Source of the DNA: Bordetella genomosp. 4
GTDB lineage: Bacteria > Pseudomonadota > Gammaproteobacteria > Burkholderiales > Burkholderiaceae_B
DNA length: 64,000 bases
NCBI RefSeq assembly: GCF_002261185.1
Contig: NZ_NEVQ01000001.1
Span: 248,001 to 312,000 of the forward strand
Direction of reading: 5' to 3'
Shown here: one piece after another, positions 1 through 8,796 of the stretch
Layout: every line of letters starts with the position of its first letter
Position numbering within the stretch: the stretch's first letter is position 1
The notes under the pieces: model-generated
Databases searched by the model: none
What the model saw: only the letters and a program-made list of their open reading frames with translations
What the model was told of the DNA's origin: nothing
Program-made: the position numbers and the translations under genes

Positions 1-43
1 GTTGGCAGACAACACGTCGCCTATTGAAGTTCCGGCACGCTGA
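1..43 (+). CDS. C-terminal end of an upstream protein, probably a Csu-type periplasmic pilus chaperone (partial)
   Basis: An open frame entering from the left edge (codons starting at base 2) reads LADNTSPIEVPAR and stops with TGA at 41-43. Only 13 residues are visible, so the sequence itself identifies nothing. The inference rests on position: it ends 3 nt before the start of an outer-membrane usher, and in Csu-type operons the gene before the usher encodes the PapD-like chaperone. It could be any other protein of that operon. Confidence 0.45.
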   Translation, partial: LADNTSPIEVPAR

Positions 44-46
44 GCC

Positions 47-2416
47 ATGCTCGGGCGACGGCGATTTTGGATCGCGGTTTGGTGGTTCGGGATTCTGTTG
101 GTCATCCAGAGATCGTATGCGGCCAATGCGTTGCCGCCGGCACCTGGGCCTGTGCAGGCGGATGCCGCGATTACGTACTATCTGGGGTTGACCGTGAATG
201 GCCAGGATCGCGGACGTGTCGAGCCTGTGCAACATAGGGATGGCCATTTCTGGGTACAAGCGGCAACCCTGCGCAGCTTGGGGCTGCATGTGCCCGCGGA
301 CGCGGCGGGGCTGGTGGCGGTAGATCAACTCCCTGATGTGACGGTGGATTATGACGCTGCGCATCAGATGTTGCATCTGAGGGTGCCCAGCGAGTGGCTG
401 CCCAGGCAACACGTGGGCGGTCAAGGCTTGATTCCGCGCGAGCAGGCACGTAGCAGCCTCGGGGCGTTGTTCAACTATGACGTTTACTATTCTGACCCGG
501 CCCGCAATGCTCGGTCGTATGTGGCGGCATTGACAGAGCAGCGGATATTTGACGGTTTTGGCGTGATCTCCAATACGGGCGTCTATACCCGTTACCTGGG
601 ACACGATGCCGAGTTTGGCAGCAATCAGCGTGACCGCTATGTGCGCTATGACACGTATTGGCGTTACAACGATCAACGCAACATGCTCAGTTATCAAGTC
701 GGCGATTACGTCAGTGGATCGCTCAACTGGAGCAATGCGGTACGCATGGGAGGGCTGCGGTTCTCGCGAAACTTTGCTGTGCGGCCGGATCTGGTGACTT
801 ACCCATTGTTGAATTTCAACGGTGATGCGGCGGTGCCTGGCGCAGTGGATCTATTTATCAACGGCGCCAAGGCCAGCAGCGCCGAATTGCAGGCCGGACC
901 ATTCACCCTTTCCAATGTGCCTTATATCAACGGCGCAGGCCAGGCCACCGTGGTGACAACCGATGCCTTAGGACGGCAGGTGACAACGAGCCTGCCCTTT
1001 TATGTATCGAACACGTTGCTGGCCCCTGGCCTGAGTGATTTCGATCTGTCGGTGGGCAAATTGCGCCAGGACTATGGTTTGCGTAATTTTTCGTATGACA
1101 CGACGGCGGTGAGCGGTACCTATCGTTATGGTGTGAGCCAGTATCTGACGCTGGCCGCACATGGCGAAAGTGCCACGGGTCTGAAACTGGCTGGCGCGGG
1201 AGCGGATATCGGTGTGGGCGTTTTCGGTACGCTCAGCCTTGCGGCCAGCAATAGTCACAGCGACAGTGGCAATGGCCAGCAGTATCTGGCGGGCTATTCG
1301 TATTATTCGCGCAGGATTGGTTTGGCATTGCAGCGTGTACAACGTGTCGGTGACTACAGCGACCTGAGCAACGTGAATAGCGTGTTGCGTCTCGCCCGCC
1401 GCAGCGACCAGGCGACCGGGACGCTGAGCCTGGATGGATTGGGTACGCTCGGTGCGGGTTATTTTGACGTGCGTGCCGATGACGGCAGCCGTACTCGGTT
1501 GCTGAATTTGTCGTATAACCGCTCGCTGTGGGGCAACAGCAGTGTTTATTTATCGTTGAACAAAGAGCTTGGCGGCAAGGACTACAGCGCATTCCTGCAA
1601 TTTGTGATTCCGCTGGGCCAAGGCGGCATGGTGAACGTCGGCGTGACGCGCGATACGCAAAACCGCTATAGCGAACGGGCGATATGGAGCCGGGCGGTTC
1701 CCAGTCAAGGCGGCGTGGGATGGAACGTGGGCTATGGAGGTGGCGCGCAACATTATCAGCAAGCCGATATGACGTGGCGCACGCAGGGCATGCAAATCCA
1801 GGGCGGTTTGTATGGTGAGCGCGACAACTATACGCGCTGGGCCGATCTGAGTGGTTCGCTGGTGTGGATGGATAACGCGGTCTTTGCCAGCAACCAGATC
1901 AACGATGCCTTTGTGGTAGTCAACACAGAGGGATATCGCGACGTGCCCGTGCGGTACGAGAACCAGTTGATGGGCCGGACCGACGAGAACGGGCACCTGC
2001 TGGTGCCGTGGGTCGCGTCCTATTACCCGGCGAAGTTCGCGATCGATACGTTGCAGTTGCCGGCAAATGTGCGGGCGGGTGATACCGAGCAGCGCGTGGC
2101 GGTCAGCCAAGGCAGCGGATTCTTGTTGAATTTTTCGTTGCAGACGCGCGTGTCTGCAACGGTGACCTTGGTGGATGCCGACGGCCAATCGTTACCGTTG
2201 GGCAGTCAGGCGACCGAGCGCAATAGCAAAGTGAGTAGTGTGGTGGGCTGGGATGGCCAGGTCTATTTTGAAGGCTTGCAGGACGATAACCGCGTACACG
2301 TCACGACGCCGGATGGCCGGCGCTGTCAGGTCGTTTTTACGCTCGATACGAGCCAAGCGCAGATCGCACAGGTGGGGCCACTGACGTGCGCGCTATCCGC
2401 ATCGGGAGCTCCGTGA
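47..2416 (+). CDS. Csu-type fimbrial outer-membrane usher (CsuD-like)
   Basis: 789 aa outer-membrane usher that would accept chaperone-subunit complexes and export and assemble the pilus. The N-terminus has a hydrophobic signal segment (about residues 6-26, ending near SYAANA). The usher N-terminal domain follows (about 40-150; LGLTVNGQ, LGLHVP), then the long beta-barrel region (NYDVYYSD, VGDYVSGSLNWSNAVRMGG) with the conserved plug/barrel motif GPFTLSNVPYINGAGQATVV near 285-305, and C-terminal domains with DENGHLLVPW. About 790 aa is typical for Csu-type (archaic sigma-class) ushers and shorter than FimD-type. It follows the upstream stop by 3 nt and its TGA overlaps the next ATG by one base (TGATG), indicating translational coupling to the spore-coat-U protein. 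Usher identity is secure; the Csu assignment rests on the downstream partner. Confidence 0.93.
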   Translation: MLGRRRFWIAVWWFGILLVIQRSYAANALPPAPGPVQADAAITYYLGLTVNGQDRGRVEPVQHRDGHFWVQAATLRSLGLHVPADAAGLVAVDQLPDVTVDYDAAHQMLHLRVPSEWLPRQHVGGQGLIPREQARSSLGALFNYDVYYSDPARNARSYVAALTEQRIFDGFGVISNTGVYTRYLGHDAEFGSNQRDRYVRYDTYWRYNDQRNMLSYQVGDYVSGSLNWSNAVRMGGLRFSRNFAVRPDLVTYPLLNFNGDAAVPGAVDLFINGAKASSAELQAGPFTLSNVPYINGAGQATVVTTDALGRQVTTSLPFYVSNTLLAPGLSDFDLSVGKLRQDYGLRNFSYDTTAVSGTYRYGVSQYLTLAAHGESATGLKLAGAGADIGVGVFGTLSLAASNSHSDSGNGQQYLAGYSYYSRRIGLALQRVQRVGDYSDLSNVNSVLRLARRSDQATGTLSLDGLGTLGAGYFDVRADDGSRTRLLNLSYNRSLWGNSSVYLSLNKELGGKDYSAFLQFVIPLGQGGMVNVGVTRDTQNRYSERAIWSRAVPSQGGVGWNVGYGGGAQHYQQADMTWRTQGMQIQGGLYGERDNYTRWADLSGSLVWMDNAVFASNQINDAFVVVNTEGYRDVPVRYENQLMGRTDENGHLLVPWVASYYPAKFAIDTLQLPANVRAGDTEQRVAVSQGSGFLLNFSLQTRVSATVTLVDADGQSLPLGSQATERNSKVSSVVGWDGQVYFEGLQDDNRVHVTTPDGRRCQVVFTLDTSQAQIAQVGPLTCALSASGAP

Positions 2417-3357
2417 TGAAACACGTATTGGCCGGGATGCTGGCGATGGTTGCGGCCTTGTTCAGTCCTGCGGTGCTGGCTGCATGCACAGTCTCTAACG
2501 GCATCGCGAACCTGGGGACGTTGAGTTCATTCGCGGTGGCCAGTACGTCGACCACGACACAAAGCAGCACGGGGTTCAAATGTACAGGCAGTTTGTTGTC
2601 CATACTGAGCACCAACACGATTGATGCCACACTGAATACCAACGGTAATGCGTTGGGAACCACGCCACGGCTTTACAGTGCTGAAACGGGGGCCTATCTG
2701 CCCTACTCCATTTGTAAGGATCCGAGCTGCGGAACGGTTTATAACCTTGGCGCCACCATTCAATGGAGCTCAACCACGTTTCTGGGCATTCTCGGTTTGT
2801 TCAACGCGACGGATGGCTCGCTGCCGTTGTATTTGAGGCCGGCGACGGGTATCCAATTGCCCAAGGGGACCTATAAGGACACCATCACGGTGAATTGGGT
2901 TTGGCATCTTTGTGCGGCGGGATTACTGGGCGCCTGTGTGTACGATGACGGTAATGGTACGAGCACGATCAGCGTGACGCTGGAAGTCTTGAATGATTGC
3001 TTTATCGACAGCGCGCCAAATGTGAGCTTTGGCAATGCCGCATTGATCTCGGCCTTCACACCTGTGACGCAGAATGTCCAGGTGCGCTGCACGCCGCAGG
3101 CGACTTATAGCGTGGGTTTTGATATGGGCAATAATTCGTCGGGCGGGTGGCGCCGGATGGTGAGCGGCGCCAATGCGTTGCAATACAACCTCTATATTCC
3201 CGATACCTCGACTGTATGGACCACTACGAGCACGGTGCTGGGCACAGGTAACGGGGCCACCCAACAGATACCCTATCGAGCCATCATCAACCCCGCGCAA
3301 AGCAATGTGCCCGCGGGGACTTACACCGATACCGTGCGCATGATCTTGAGTTATTGA
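2416..3357 (+). CDS. Spore coat protein U-domain pilus tip protein (CsuE-like)
   Basis: 313 aa secreted protein beginning MKHVLAGMLAMVAALFSPAVLAA; the signal peptide ends near residue 23, just before the first Cys. Two spore-coat-protein-U-type pilin domains lie in tandem, about residues 24-165 (starts ACTVSNGIANLGTLSSF) and 185-313 (NDCFIDSAPNVSFGN...), the second ending in the strand pattern GTYTDTVRMILSY. Two-domain proteins of this kind encoded after the usher are the tip adhesins of Csu pili. The ATG at 2416 overlaps the usher stop by one base; an ATG at 2386 in the same frame would add ten non-signal residues inside the usher gene and is less likely. Expected location is the tip of an archaic chaperone-usher pilus involved in surface attachment (family knowledge). 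Confidence 0.85.
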   Translation: MKHVLAGMLAMVAALFSPAVLAACTVSNGIANLGTLSSFAVASTSTTTQSSTGFKCTGSLLSILSTNTIDATLNTNGNALGTTPRLYSAETGAYLPYSICKDPSCGTVYNLGATIQWSSTTFLGILGLFNATDGSLPLYLRPATGIQLPKGTYKDTITVNWVWHLCAAGLLGACVYDDGNGTSTISVTLEVLNDCFIDSAPNVSFGNAALISAFTPVTQNVQVRCTPQATYSVGFDMGNNSSGGWRRMVSGANALQYNLYIPDTSTVWTTTSTVLGTGNGATQQIPYRAIINPAQSNVPAGTYTDTVRMILSY

Positions 3358-3412
3358 GCGCCTCGGCAGGACAAAGACCGCGCCGTGAACGGACTTGTCT
3401 GTATAGGCTGTG

Positions 3413-4474
3413 CTATCTGAACGACACATCAATCGTCGCCGTAGCTTGGAATGGCCCGATGCGCGGCCTGTTGCTCAGCCATTTCAGCGACGCGATATAT
3501 CCATGTTGGACAGAGGTCCCATTGAACACGCCGATAGGCATCGTATTGTTCATGGCAATGGGGGTTGACGGGGAATTGGCGTCGGCCAGCACGATACCGA
3601 AACCGCTGTCGCTGGTGGGCAAGATAGTCGTCTGATCCTGTACAGGATAAGTGGTACTGAAACTGGCCACGAGGGCTCGCGTACTGCACGCGTTGCCGGC
3701 ATTCTCTCCCGTCATGTTGATCTCGACGCTAAAGGGCACAGAGCGCGCGATGGCGCCGGGTTGGGCGTCGCTCGCAGGGATGCGGCCGAAGTCTACGACG
3801 TTGCCGTTGTTCGCGCGTATCTGGATGTCGGGATTGCAGGAAACGAAACGAATCCGCCCCAGCCCAGAGATCGATGCTCGGTAGTTCGAGTTGGGATTGC
3901 TGTTCAATCCCCCTACGCCGTCGACTTGGAACAGATCATACGTATTGTTGTCGTTGATCTGTCCGGTGGCTGGCGGTGCTGCGCCGGTCGCGATGATGTA
4001 GACGGAAAACGTGACGGTCACGGTCTGCGAGGTGGCGCAGCTCGATGCCCTGGATCTGTTCCAGTATAGCGAGCAGTTCGTCCTGTTCGCGGGAGGGGAC
4101 GTGCCGGGACCGATTTCCAGGCGAGCGCCTTTGACGAGCTCATAGTTCACGGATTGATAAGTCACGCCGACCTTGATGGACGGATGAATGTTCGCGATCC
4201 GGGTCGCAGGATCCCAATATAAATAACTGCGCTCGCCGCTAGGCATGGAGGCATCATCTACGCACCGGAATGTGACGGTGAAGTTTTCGGAACGCCACAG
4301 CAGCTTGCCTGGCGTCAGGTCGCCAGTAGAAACGTAAATATCATCGTTCAATGTGATGAGCCGATTGATGGCCTGGGTCTGTGCGTCCTTGCATGACAAG
4401 GCCATTGCCGCCTGCGGTGCCGCCAGCAACAGCGAAGCCGCCAGAAAAACTAGTTTGATCGAGTGTTGAAACAT
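3413..4474 (-). CDS. Fimbrial tip adhesin of a classical chaperone-usher system
   Basis: 353 aa, last gene of the minus-strand fimbrial operon. It has a signal peptide (MFQHSIKLVFLAASLLL...AMA, about 26 aa) followed by an early Cys. The first ~190 residues resemble no lectin domain I can name (Trp-rich stretch GKLLWRSENFTVTFRC, then SYLYWDPAT); the C-terminal ~150 residues look like a pilin domain (CNPDIQIRANNGNVVDFGRI, final strand ATIDVSFR). This two-domain architecture, length and terminal position fit a FimH/FimD-family adhesin that caps the fimbria. The start is 2 nt after the usher stop. Receptor specificity cannot be read from sequence. It converges with the Csu-type operon; only 55 bp separate the stops and I see no clear terminator there. 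Confidence 0.8.
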   Translation of the reverse strand: MFQHSIKLVFLAASLLLAAPQAAMALSCKDAQTQAINRLITLNDDIYVSTGDLTPGKLLWRSENFTVTFRCVDDASMPSGERSYLYWDPATRIANIHPSIKVGVTYQSVNYELVKGARLEIGPGTSPPANRTNCSLYWNRSRASSCATSQTVTVTFSVYIIATGAAPPATGQINDNNTYDLFQVDGVGGLNSNPNSNYRASISGLGRIRFVSCNPDIQIRANNGNVVDFGRIPASDAQPGAIARSVPFSVEINMTGENAGNACSTRALVASFSTTYPVQDQTTILPTSDSGFGIVLADANSPSTPIAMNNTMPIGVFNGTSVQHGYIASLKWLSNRPRIGPFQATATIDVSFR

Positions 4475-4476
4475 AC

Positions 4477-7113
4477 CTAGTTTCCTTTAATCCCGCCGTC
4501 GCGACGGCATAGCAGGTCGACGCGCTGATAGCCCGCGCCGGATGTGTTGGTTTGATCTGCGGGCAACGCGCTCAAGTCCAACAGGCAGCGCTCGTCGGGC
4601 GCGTCGCCCCACTGTACGGAGAGCTGATCTTTGGGCTGCACGCCGCTGACGAAGATCTGGCTCTGCGGGCCTACCACGCCACGATTAAGCCCATCGGCAT
4701 TGAATACGTTGGCGCCCAAGGGCAACGATTTTCCGCCTGGCAGGCCGCTCTGGATCATCAAGCTGATTCCTCGTCGCGTGTCGAAATCGACCTGCACGAT
4801 AGCGCCGCGTGTGGGTACGACGTTGGCGGCGACTTTAGTGGCGTCTATGTCGCTGCCCAGATCGTCCGTGCGCAGGGCCACGCGGTTAAAACGATACGGA
4901 CTCATGCCGGAGACAACGGCATAGTCGTTGCCGTCTATGCGTACGCCGGACTGGTTCTCCACACCGATGCCTTCGCCTTCGGGGGCATGAACCAGGATCA
5001 TGGTCCGCTGCAAAGGCTGGCTGAGTGTCAGGCCCCCGCTATGAACCATGACGCCGCCACGGACGCCCCAGTTGAATTGGCTGTATGTTTCCGACGCCAT
5101 TACGCCAGCACTGATTGCGCCTTTGCTGCCGAGGTAATCCACGTTGGCCGCGCTCGATGTGCCAGCGCCTTCGGTGTGGCCGACATTGACTCCATATGCC
5201 AGGCGGTTGTCATCCAGGGCAGTACCGTTGACCCCGGTGTTGTAGCTGCTGCCGGACGATCGCGAATGTGTGTAGGACGAGTTGGAACTCAAGGTAGACG
5301 AATCCGACCGCCCCAAAGGAATAGAGATGTTGATCCCTACCGTGCGGTCGTTGTAGCCATACTGGGTGCGCGTGTCGCGCACATAGAGGCCGTAGCTCAG
5401 CGATTTCATGCGCCCGTTCAGGCCGATTTGAATATTGCGTTCTTTGTCGTTCGAGCCCCAGTACGTCTGGTTGTTGTAGTTGGCATAGAGCGACATCGTA
5501 TCTGACAGCCGCTGGTTGACCGCCATTTCCAGGCGGCTGCGTTTGTTGTAGTAGCGCGTACTGTATGCTTGGCGTTGACGCGACGAGGACCAGCTCGGCG
5601 TGCCGTCAGAGAAATCGGTCGGATCCCAATAGTCGGCCTCGTAATAGCCATTTTTCCAGTTACTGCGTTCGGACGCCGCGTCATTGAAATCGTAATAGCC
5701 CGAAGTCGAATAGCGGTGCCCGACCAGGCGGAACTCGGTTCCCAGATCATTGAGGGATTTGGAATAGAGAAAACGATAGCTTTGCCCGCTTTTGCTGCCG
5801 CCGCTGGCCAGTTCGGTATGCGCAGCAGTCACGTCCAGGGAAATCGAACCGAAGCTGCCCAGGCTTTGCGCCGCGCCTATTGCCGCGGCGCTGTAGTGTT
5901 CCGCCAGCAGCAGGCCGCCATACGGTGTCGTGTTTGATTCCAGGCCGCGGGCCACCGTGGCTTGTACGAAATTGGGCCGGTATCCGCTGTAGCCGCGCAA
6001 CTGGCCCGCATTCACTTCGAAATTCCACAGCCCGGGCCGCAGCATGGTCTCTACGGCGGAGAACGCTTGTTGATAACGCTGCGTTGTGCCGTCAGCCTCG
6101 ATGACGCTGACCTCCAGATTGCCGCTCATGCGATTGGGGACAATGTCGGTGATGGTAAATGGGCCAGGAGCCACGTTGACGGCATAGATCAAGTTGCCGT
6201 CCTGGCGGATCTCGACCCGTGCGTTGCTGGCGGCCACGCCGCGTACGACGGGGGCGTAGCTGCGTTGGCTATAGGGCAGCATTTCATCATCGCTGCGCAA
6301 CTGCACACCGCGCATCTGCATGCTGTCGAACACTGAGCTGTCCGTGAATGTATCGCCCAGAGTCAGGCGGCTGCGCAGGGATTGCAAGTCGCGTTCTGCC
6401 CAGACGCTCTGTGTGGTCCATTGTGTGCCAGAGCCGTGGCTTTCATGGCTGACGGTCGCATTGTGGCGAAAGCGCCAAGCGCCCAGGTTGATGCCGCTAT
6501 TGAACGAGGCAAAGAAATAGTCCGAATCACCGAGCTGCTTTTGATGGTTGTGGCTGCCAGTGAGGTTGTAGTTCACGAATCCTGCATTGATCCCCTGGTC
6601 GCGCAGCGAGGGCTGCACATAACCGCGCGGCAACAACACCATGTAGCGCTGCGGAATGCTCAAGTCCAGGCGCTGTTGATTGCCGTTATAGGAGGCGTAT
6701 GCATCGGCAATGGCAGCCTGTAGATTGACGCAACCTGCCGGCAGCGCGTTATCGCTGTTCGTTGTGGCGGGCAGCGCAACACCCCATGAACGCAGTTGCG
6801 GTTCGGTCAGGCAAGGTTCGACTCGGCCTGTACGCGTTTTGACGAATACGATGTCTTCGCGTGCCGTTTCGCTGCCGTTGACGTGGACGCTGAAGGGATA
6901 GGTGCCAGGCAAAATGGCGCCCGGGCTGGCCAACGTCGATACATCTGCCTCGCGGACGTTACCTCGTAAAAAGTTGAGATTGAATTCCGGTTGCGCATGC
7001 GCAGCGAGGCTGCCGCTCAACGCAGACAGGGTCGCAATGACCGCTTTCGCGGAACGCGAGATGACAAGGCCCCTCCGCACCGCGATGCGGACTGTGCAAA
7101 GCAAATTAGACAT
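4477..7113 (-). CDS. Fimbrial outer-membrane usher (FimD/PapC family)
   Basis: 878 aa usher of the classical fimbrial operon. A long positively charged N-region (RIAVRRGLVISRSAK) precedes the signal core, which ends near SLAAHAQ, and the mature protein starts PEFNLNFLRG, typical of FimD-type ushers. Recognisable blocks are the N-terminal domain with LPAGCVNL, the barrel motif GYVQPSLRDQGINAGFVNYNLTG, the plug-adjacent motif APVVRGVAASNARVEIRQDG, PGPFTITDI, and a C-terminal Cys-bearing domain (CLLDLSALP) after GDAPDER. It forms the translocation pore and assembly platform for the pilin at 8.1-8.6 kb. The gene lies between chaperone (79 nt upstream) and adhesin (2 nt downstream). It is distinct in length and sequence from the Csu-type usher at 47-2416, so this is a second system rather than a duplication. 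Confidence 0.95.
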   Translation of the reverse strand: MSNLLCTVRIAVRRGLVISRSAKAVIATLSALSGSLAAHAQPEFNLNFLRGNVREADVSTLASPGAILPGTYPFSVHVNGSETAREDIVFVKTRTGRVEPCLTEPQLRSWGVALPATTNSDNALPAGCVNLQAAIADAYASYNGNQQRLDLSIPQRYMVLLPRGYVQPSLRDQGINAGFVNYNLTGSHNHQKQLGDSDYFFASFNSGINLGAWRFRHNATVSHESHGSGTQWTTQSVWAERDLQSLRSRLTLGDTFTDSSVFDSMQMRGVQLRSDDEMLPYSQRSYAPVVRGVAASNARVEIRQDGNLIYAVNVAPGPFTITDIVPNRMSGNLEVSVIEADGTTQRYQQAFSAVETMLRPGLWNFEVNAGQLRGYSGYRPNFVQATVARGLESNTTPYGGLLLAEHYSAAAIGAAQSLGSFGSISLDVTAAHTELASGGSKSGQSYRFLYSKSLNDLGTEFRLVGHRYSTSGYYDFNDAASERSNWKNGYYEADYWDPTDFSDGTPSWSSSRQRQAYSTRYYNKRSRLEMAVNQRLSDTMSLYANYNNQTYWGSNDKERNIQIGLNGRMKSLSYGLYVRDTRTQYGYNDRTVGINISIPLGRSDSSTLSSNSSYTHSRSSGSSYNTGVNGTALDDNRLAYGVNVGHTEGAGTSSAANVDYLGSKGAISAGVMASETYSQFNWGVRGGVMVHSGGLTLSQPLQRTMILVHAPEGEGIGVENQSGVRIDGNDYAVVSGMSPYRFNRVALRTDDLGSDIDATKVAANVVPTRGAIVQVDFDTRRGISLMIQSGLPGGKSLPLGANVFNADGLNRGVVGPQSQIFVSGVQPKDQLSVQWGDAPDERCLLDLSALPADQTNTSGAGYQRVDLLCRRDGGIKGN

Positions 7114-7192
7114 GGCGGATGAACTAACTAGGTGAGGGTCAGGCGATCACGCGTCGACAAAGAGGTACATGCAGCAGGAATGTTCTTCAGTA

Positions 7193-7933
7193 CTAACGTT
7201 GCAATGCCACGTCGGTCACTTTCGTTATGCCGCCGTAGTCGTTGATGTAGCTGAAGCTCAGGGGTTTGCCCGCTGCCAGGCGCAGCGTCTGTGCTGGTAC
7301 GGCCAATGTCTGCCCGGGGGCGATCATGTCTACGTCTATACGCTGTTTGCCGGTGCCTGCTGCGTCTTGATCCTGTATCTGAGAGAACGTAATGTGCAGC
7401 GGGCTCGGATTCGTGATGGTCAGCGTTTGCCCGTCGAGCCGCCATTGCAGGGCGCGCGCGGCCTCGTCCAGCCTCATCTTGATCTGGCTCGGGCGGTAAA
7501 ACAGTTTGATCCGCGTGCGTATTGCGACTTGCAATGTATTTGCGGTCTGCACGCTCGGCGGAATTTCCTGGACGTTGACCCAGAATAGCGATTCTTTGTC
7601 GGCGGGCAAGCCCTGGCCGGAATAGATCATGCGAACCAGCGCTTCTTCGCTGGGCGCCAGCCGCATCAATGGCGGGGTGATTGCGATGGGCAAGTTTTCA
7701 GGCATGCTCTTCGCGTCACCGGTGTCCAGCCAGGTTTGCACCATGTACGTAGACGAACTCTTGTTTGTGATGGCTACCGACGCGGATGCTGCCTGGCCGT
7801 TATAGATCACGCGCGTTGCCTGCACATGGATGGCGGCGTCGGCCGGACCGGACGCCGAAAAATAAAACGCTGTTGTGACCAATAGGCCTGCCATCCAACG
7901 GGAGCTGCGATTCAGAATATGCGAGAAAGTCAT
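7193..7933 (-). CDS. Periplasmic fimbrial chaperone (PapD/FimC family)
   Basis: 246 aa from the ATG at 7933 (MTFSHILNRSSRWM...), giving a normal signal peptide ending near PADAA. A TTG at 7960 in frame would add nine residues but has no better ribosome site. The mature protein is two Ig-like domains: first domain AIHVQATRVIYNGQAASASVAITN with the chaperone signature VRMIYSGQGLPADKESLFWV followed by NVQEIPP, including the family Arg and Lys used to anchor the subunit C-terminus; second domain LTITNPSPLHITFSQI. It delivers subunits to the usher by donor-strand complementation. It sits between the pilin gene (125 nt upstream, with an intercistronic hairpin) and the usher. Confidence 0.93.
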   Translation of the reverse strand: MTFSHILNRSSRWMAGLLVTTAFYFSASGPADAAIHVQATRVIYNGQAASASVAITNKSSSTYMVQTWLDTGDAKSMPENLPIAITPPLMRLAPSEEALVRMIYSGQGLPADKESLFWVNVQEIPPSVQTANTLQVAIRTRIKLFYRPSQIKMRLDEAARALQWRLDGQTLTITNPSPLHITFSQIQDQDAAGTGKQRIDVDMIAPGQTLAVPAQTLRLAAGKPLSFSYINDYGGITKVTDVALQR

Positions 7934-8009
7934 TGCGGTGTCTTGCGATTGGGCTTGCAATATGCGGCAGGGGAACGCGCGACGTTCGCCCCCGCATTGT
8001 CACGTCAGA

Positions 8010-8051
8010 CAGGCCTCACGACGGGGCTGCTCGAGTCCGTCATGAGGCCTG
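8010..8051 (-). other. Intercistronic hairpin between pilin and chaperone genes
   Basis: A perfect 9-bp inverted repeat (CAGGCCTCA at 8010-8018, TGAGGCCTG at 8043-8051) continues inward after one mismatch with five more pairs (GACGG/CCGTC). It lies just after the pilin stop and ahead of the chaperone gene. No U-run follows on the minus strand, so it looks more like a partial attenuator or an RNA-stabilising 3' structure that keeps pilin mRNA in excess. Such a role is known for other fimbrial operons; here it is inference. Confidence 0.6.
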
Positions 8052-8058
8052 ATGCCAA

Positions 8059-8577
8059 TTAGCGGTACTCGATCGAGAAGGTCGAGCTCGCGTTGGCTTC
8101 ACCGGCGGTGACGGCGTTCGCGAACGACTTGTAACGAGCCTTCAGGTTGACGGTCGCAGTGCCGTCTGAGCCGACCGTGACGTAGGCCGGATTGGCCAAG
8201 GTCTGGTTGATCGGAAACACGTTGTCGTTGTTGTCCAGGATCTCGATACCGACGCCAGTAGCAACGCTGACTGCCAGCAGTTCAGGCTGACCTGCCGGCG
8301 TATTGCCGTCAAAGCGGACGGTGTAGTCACCTGCTTCGCAGTTTTCCAGGTCGATGGTGAAAGCCTTGGAGCTCGACACATCGCCGACGGCCTTGAACAG
8401 CGTGGTCGGGTACGTTCCGATCACAACGGTCTGGTCTTTCGTCGCCGTGGTGACATCGCAGGTCGACTGGATGATTTCGCCTTGGAACTGGACGGTGCCG
8501 CTAGCTGCATGTGCAGCCATCGGCAATGCTGCCGCCAATGCCAGACCCAAGGTTGCTCGTTTGAAAATAGAAGCCAT
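8059..8577 (-). CDS. Major fimbrial subunit (type 1-like pilin)
   Basis: 172 aa: signal peptide MASIFKRATLGLALAAALPMAAHA, then mature pilin starting ASGTVQFQGEIIQSTCDV, the standard type 1 pilin N-terminal donor strand followed by the first Cys. The second Cys is in LENCEAGDYTVRFDGN (disulfide pair), and the protein ends STFSIEYR with the penultimate Tyr recognised by chaperones. It is the first gene of the pilin-chaperone-usher-adhesin operon. The start ATG (8577) is preceded by an A-rich stretch rather than a strong Shine-Dalgarno. A 16-bp palindrome and a candidate TTGACA promoter lie upstream. Family identity is very secure. Confidence 0.94.
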   Translation of the reverse strand: MASIFKRATLGLALAAALPMAAHAASGTVQFQGEIIQSTCDVTTATKDQTVVIGTYPTTLFKAVGDVSSSKAFTIDLENCEAGDYTVRFDGNTPAGQPELLAVSVATGVGIEILDNNDNVFPINQTLANPAYVTVGSDGTATVNLKARYKSFANAVTAGEANASSTFSIEYR

Positions 8578-8626
8578 GATTTCAGTTCACAAAAAATACG
8601 CTGAAGTTCGAAGAGGGCAGCATTCC

Positions 8627-8642
8627 GTAAATCCGGATTTAC
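8627..8642. promoter_or_regulatory. 16-bp perfect palindrome in the pilin 5' region
   Basis: GTAAATCCGGATTTAC is fully self-complementary and lies 50-65 nt upstream of the pilin ATG. Perfect palindromes of this size are typical of dimeric repressor or activator sites, but I recognise no specific regulator, and it could equally act as an mRNA hairpin in the leader. Confidence 0.4.
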
Positions 8643-8766
8643 CCGGGAGGTTCTGGATCTTTAAAGCGCCTAGGCATTGTCTAGAGGCTTCAAAGGCTGT
8701 CCTATCCCCAATCTGAGCCATGCCGAATGCAATGACATATTTCAGAGTGGCTAGCGTATCATCTTG

Positions 8767-8796
8767 ATAACAATAGACAATGTTTTGTACTGTCAA
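8767..8796 (-). promoter_or_regulatory. Candidate sigma-70 promoter for the fimbrial operon
   Basis: On the minus strand a consensus -35 TTGACA (8796-8791) is followed after 18 nt by TGTTAT (8772-8767, 4 of 6 matches to TATAAT). This would start transcription near 8760 and give a leader of about 180 nt. A second TTGACT just upstream forms a direct repeat with it. Inference from sequence only. Confidence 0.4.
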
